NCBI GenBank assembly: GCA_937871605.1
Contig: CALMRM010000281.1
Coordinates: 1 to 13,705 of the forward strand
Length of the DNA stretch: 13,705 nt
Direction of reading: 5' to 3'
Source: an uncultured Terriglobus sp.
GTDB lineage: Bacteria; Acidobacteriota; Terriglobia; Terriglobales; Acidobacteriaceae
Made by a program: the position numbers and the translations under genes. Of this stretch, positions 13,212 to 13,705 are shown in pieces. Position 1 is the first letter of the stretch; each line of letters starts with the position of its first letter. A model generated the notes under the pieces. That model was given only the letters and a program-made list of their open reading frames with translations, searched no databases and was not told where the DNA came from.

Positions 13212-13705
13212 ATGAGCGATACCTCTGGCACGCGACTGCAACCGCATCAGCCGCTGATTCTTGCCTCTGCCTCGCCGCGGCGGCGTGAGCTGCTCGCGCA
13301 GATTGGGTTGCAATTCACTGTGGTGACTGCCGACATCGACGAGACGCCGCTGCCCGGTGAGGTACACACCGCCTACACGCTGCGGCTGGCTGAGGCAAAG
13401 GCGCGTGCTGTACTCGCACTGCACCCGGACGCTACCGTAATAGGCGCGGACACCACCGTTGCCGTTGATGCAGACCTGCTAGGCAAGCCGCGGGACAGCG
13501 CCGACGCGGCGCGCATGCTGCGCCTGCTGAGCGGTCGTGCGCACCAGGTGACCACTGCCGTTGCCGTGCTCTCACACACGCAGACGCTGACCGCCGTTGA
13601 AACTACGGGCGTCTTCTTTAGCGCGATGCGCGACGACGAGATTGCCGCCTACGTGGCCACGAGCGAACCCATGGACAAGGCCGGTGCCTACGCCATCCAG
13701 GGCCG
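13212..13705 (+). CDS. maf: Maf/YhdE-type nucleoside triphosphate pyrophosphatase, 3' end beyond window
   Basis: Begins at ATG 13212 and stays open for 164 complete codons to the window edge; the family is about 190-210 long, so only the C-terminus is missing. Maf proteins hydrolyse non-canonical or excess NTPs to NMPs and are linked to division arrest. Motifs: LASASPRRRELL (17-28), VIGADTTV (76-83, catalytic D80), GKPRD (91-95), MLRLLSGRAHQV (102-113) and DKAGAYAIQG (155-164). The DKAGxYxIQG ending with Q163 is of the YhdE (dTTP/UTP) type rather than the YceF (m7GTP) type. The ribosome-binding site is weak. A large palindromic repeat lies 62 nt upstream. Confidence 0.93.
   Translation, partial: MSDTSGTRLQPHQPLILASASPRRRELLAQIGLQFTVVTADIDETPLPGEVHTAYTLRLAEAKARAVLALHPDATVIGADTTVAVDADLLGKPRDSADAARMLRLLSGRAHQVTTAVAVLSHTQTLTAVETTGVFFSAMRDDEIAAYVATSEPMDKAGAYAIQG

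Noticed and set aside
12483..13424. 313-codon minus-strand ORF opposite rpiA and maf
   Set aside because: It is a shadow of two well-supported genes in GC-rich DNA, runs across the palindromic repeat and has no domain-like sequence.

Overview
The window is high-GC, gene-dense chromosomal DNA. The gene set, the secreted S53 peptidase with C-terminal Ig-like and jelly-roll modules, and two kinds of long intergenic inverted repeat suggest an Acidobacteriota genome of the Terriglobia/Acidobacteriaceae type. That placement rests on recognition of gene and repeat style, not on a marker gene. No tRNA, rRNA, CRISPR array, insertion sequence or attachment site was seen.

Layout. 1-833 (minus): the N-terminal two thirds of a Gfo/Idh/MocA oxidoreductase, preceded with no gap by a 71-residue small protein. 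834-1366: a non-coding stretch with a good sigma70-type promoter (928-955) that points right into a hairpin-rich segment; this is a candidate structured RNA or long leader. 1367-2955 (plus): rlpA (septal cell-wall hydrolase), ruvX/yqgF and greA. 3081-6316 (minus): dps (iron-storing DNA protection protein), then a secreted sedolisin-type peptidase. greA and dps converge on a ~100-nt inverted repeat. 6618-9560 (plus): a single-polypeptide restriction-modification enzyme of the MmeI (Type IIG/IIL) family. 9666-10310 (plus): a CDP-alcohol phosphatidyltransferase. 10479-10859 (minus): a small secreted protein of unknown function. 11107-11292 (plus): a 61-residue unknown ORF. 11391-13029 (plus): D-hexose-6-phosphate mutarotase and rpiA, which overlap and are probably translationally coupled. 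A long palindromic repeat follows, then the start of a Maf-type nucleotide pyrophosphatase that runs off the right edge.

Most genes are housekeeping functions: envelope, transcription elongation, stress, sugar phosphates and nucleotide-pool sanitation. The clear accessory item is the restriction-modification enzyme. Its gene is visibly mosaic: a GC-poor block covers the target-recognition part, starting at the catalytic NPPF motif, and a dispersed-repeat-like segment is embedded in frame in an interdomain linker. The other main point of interest is the promoter-plus-hairpins segment before rlpA, which I could not match to any RNA family I know.
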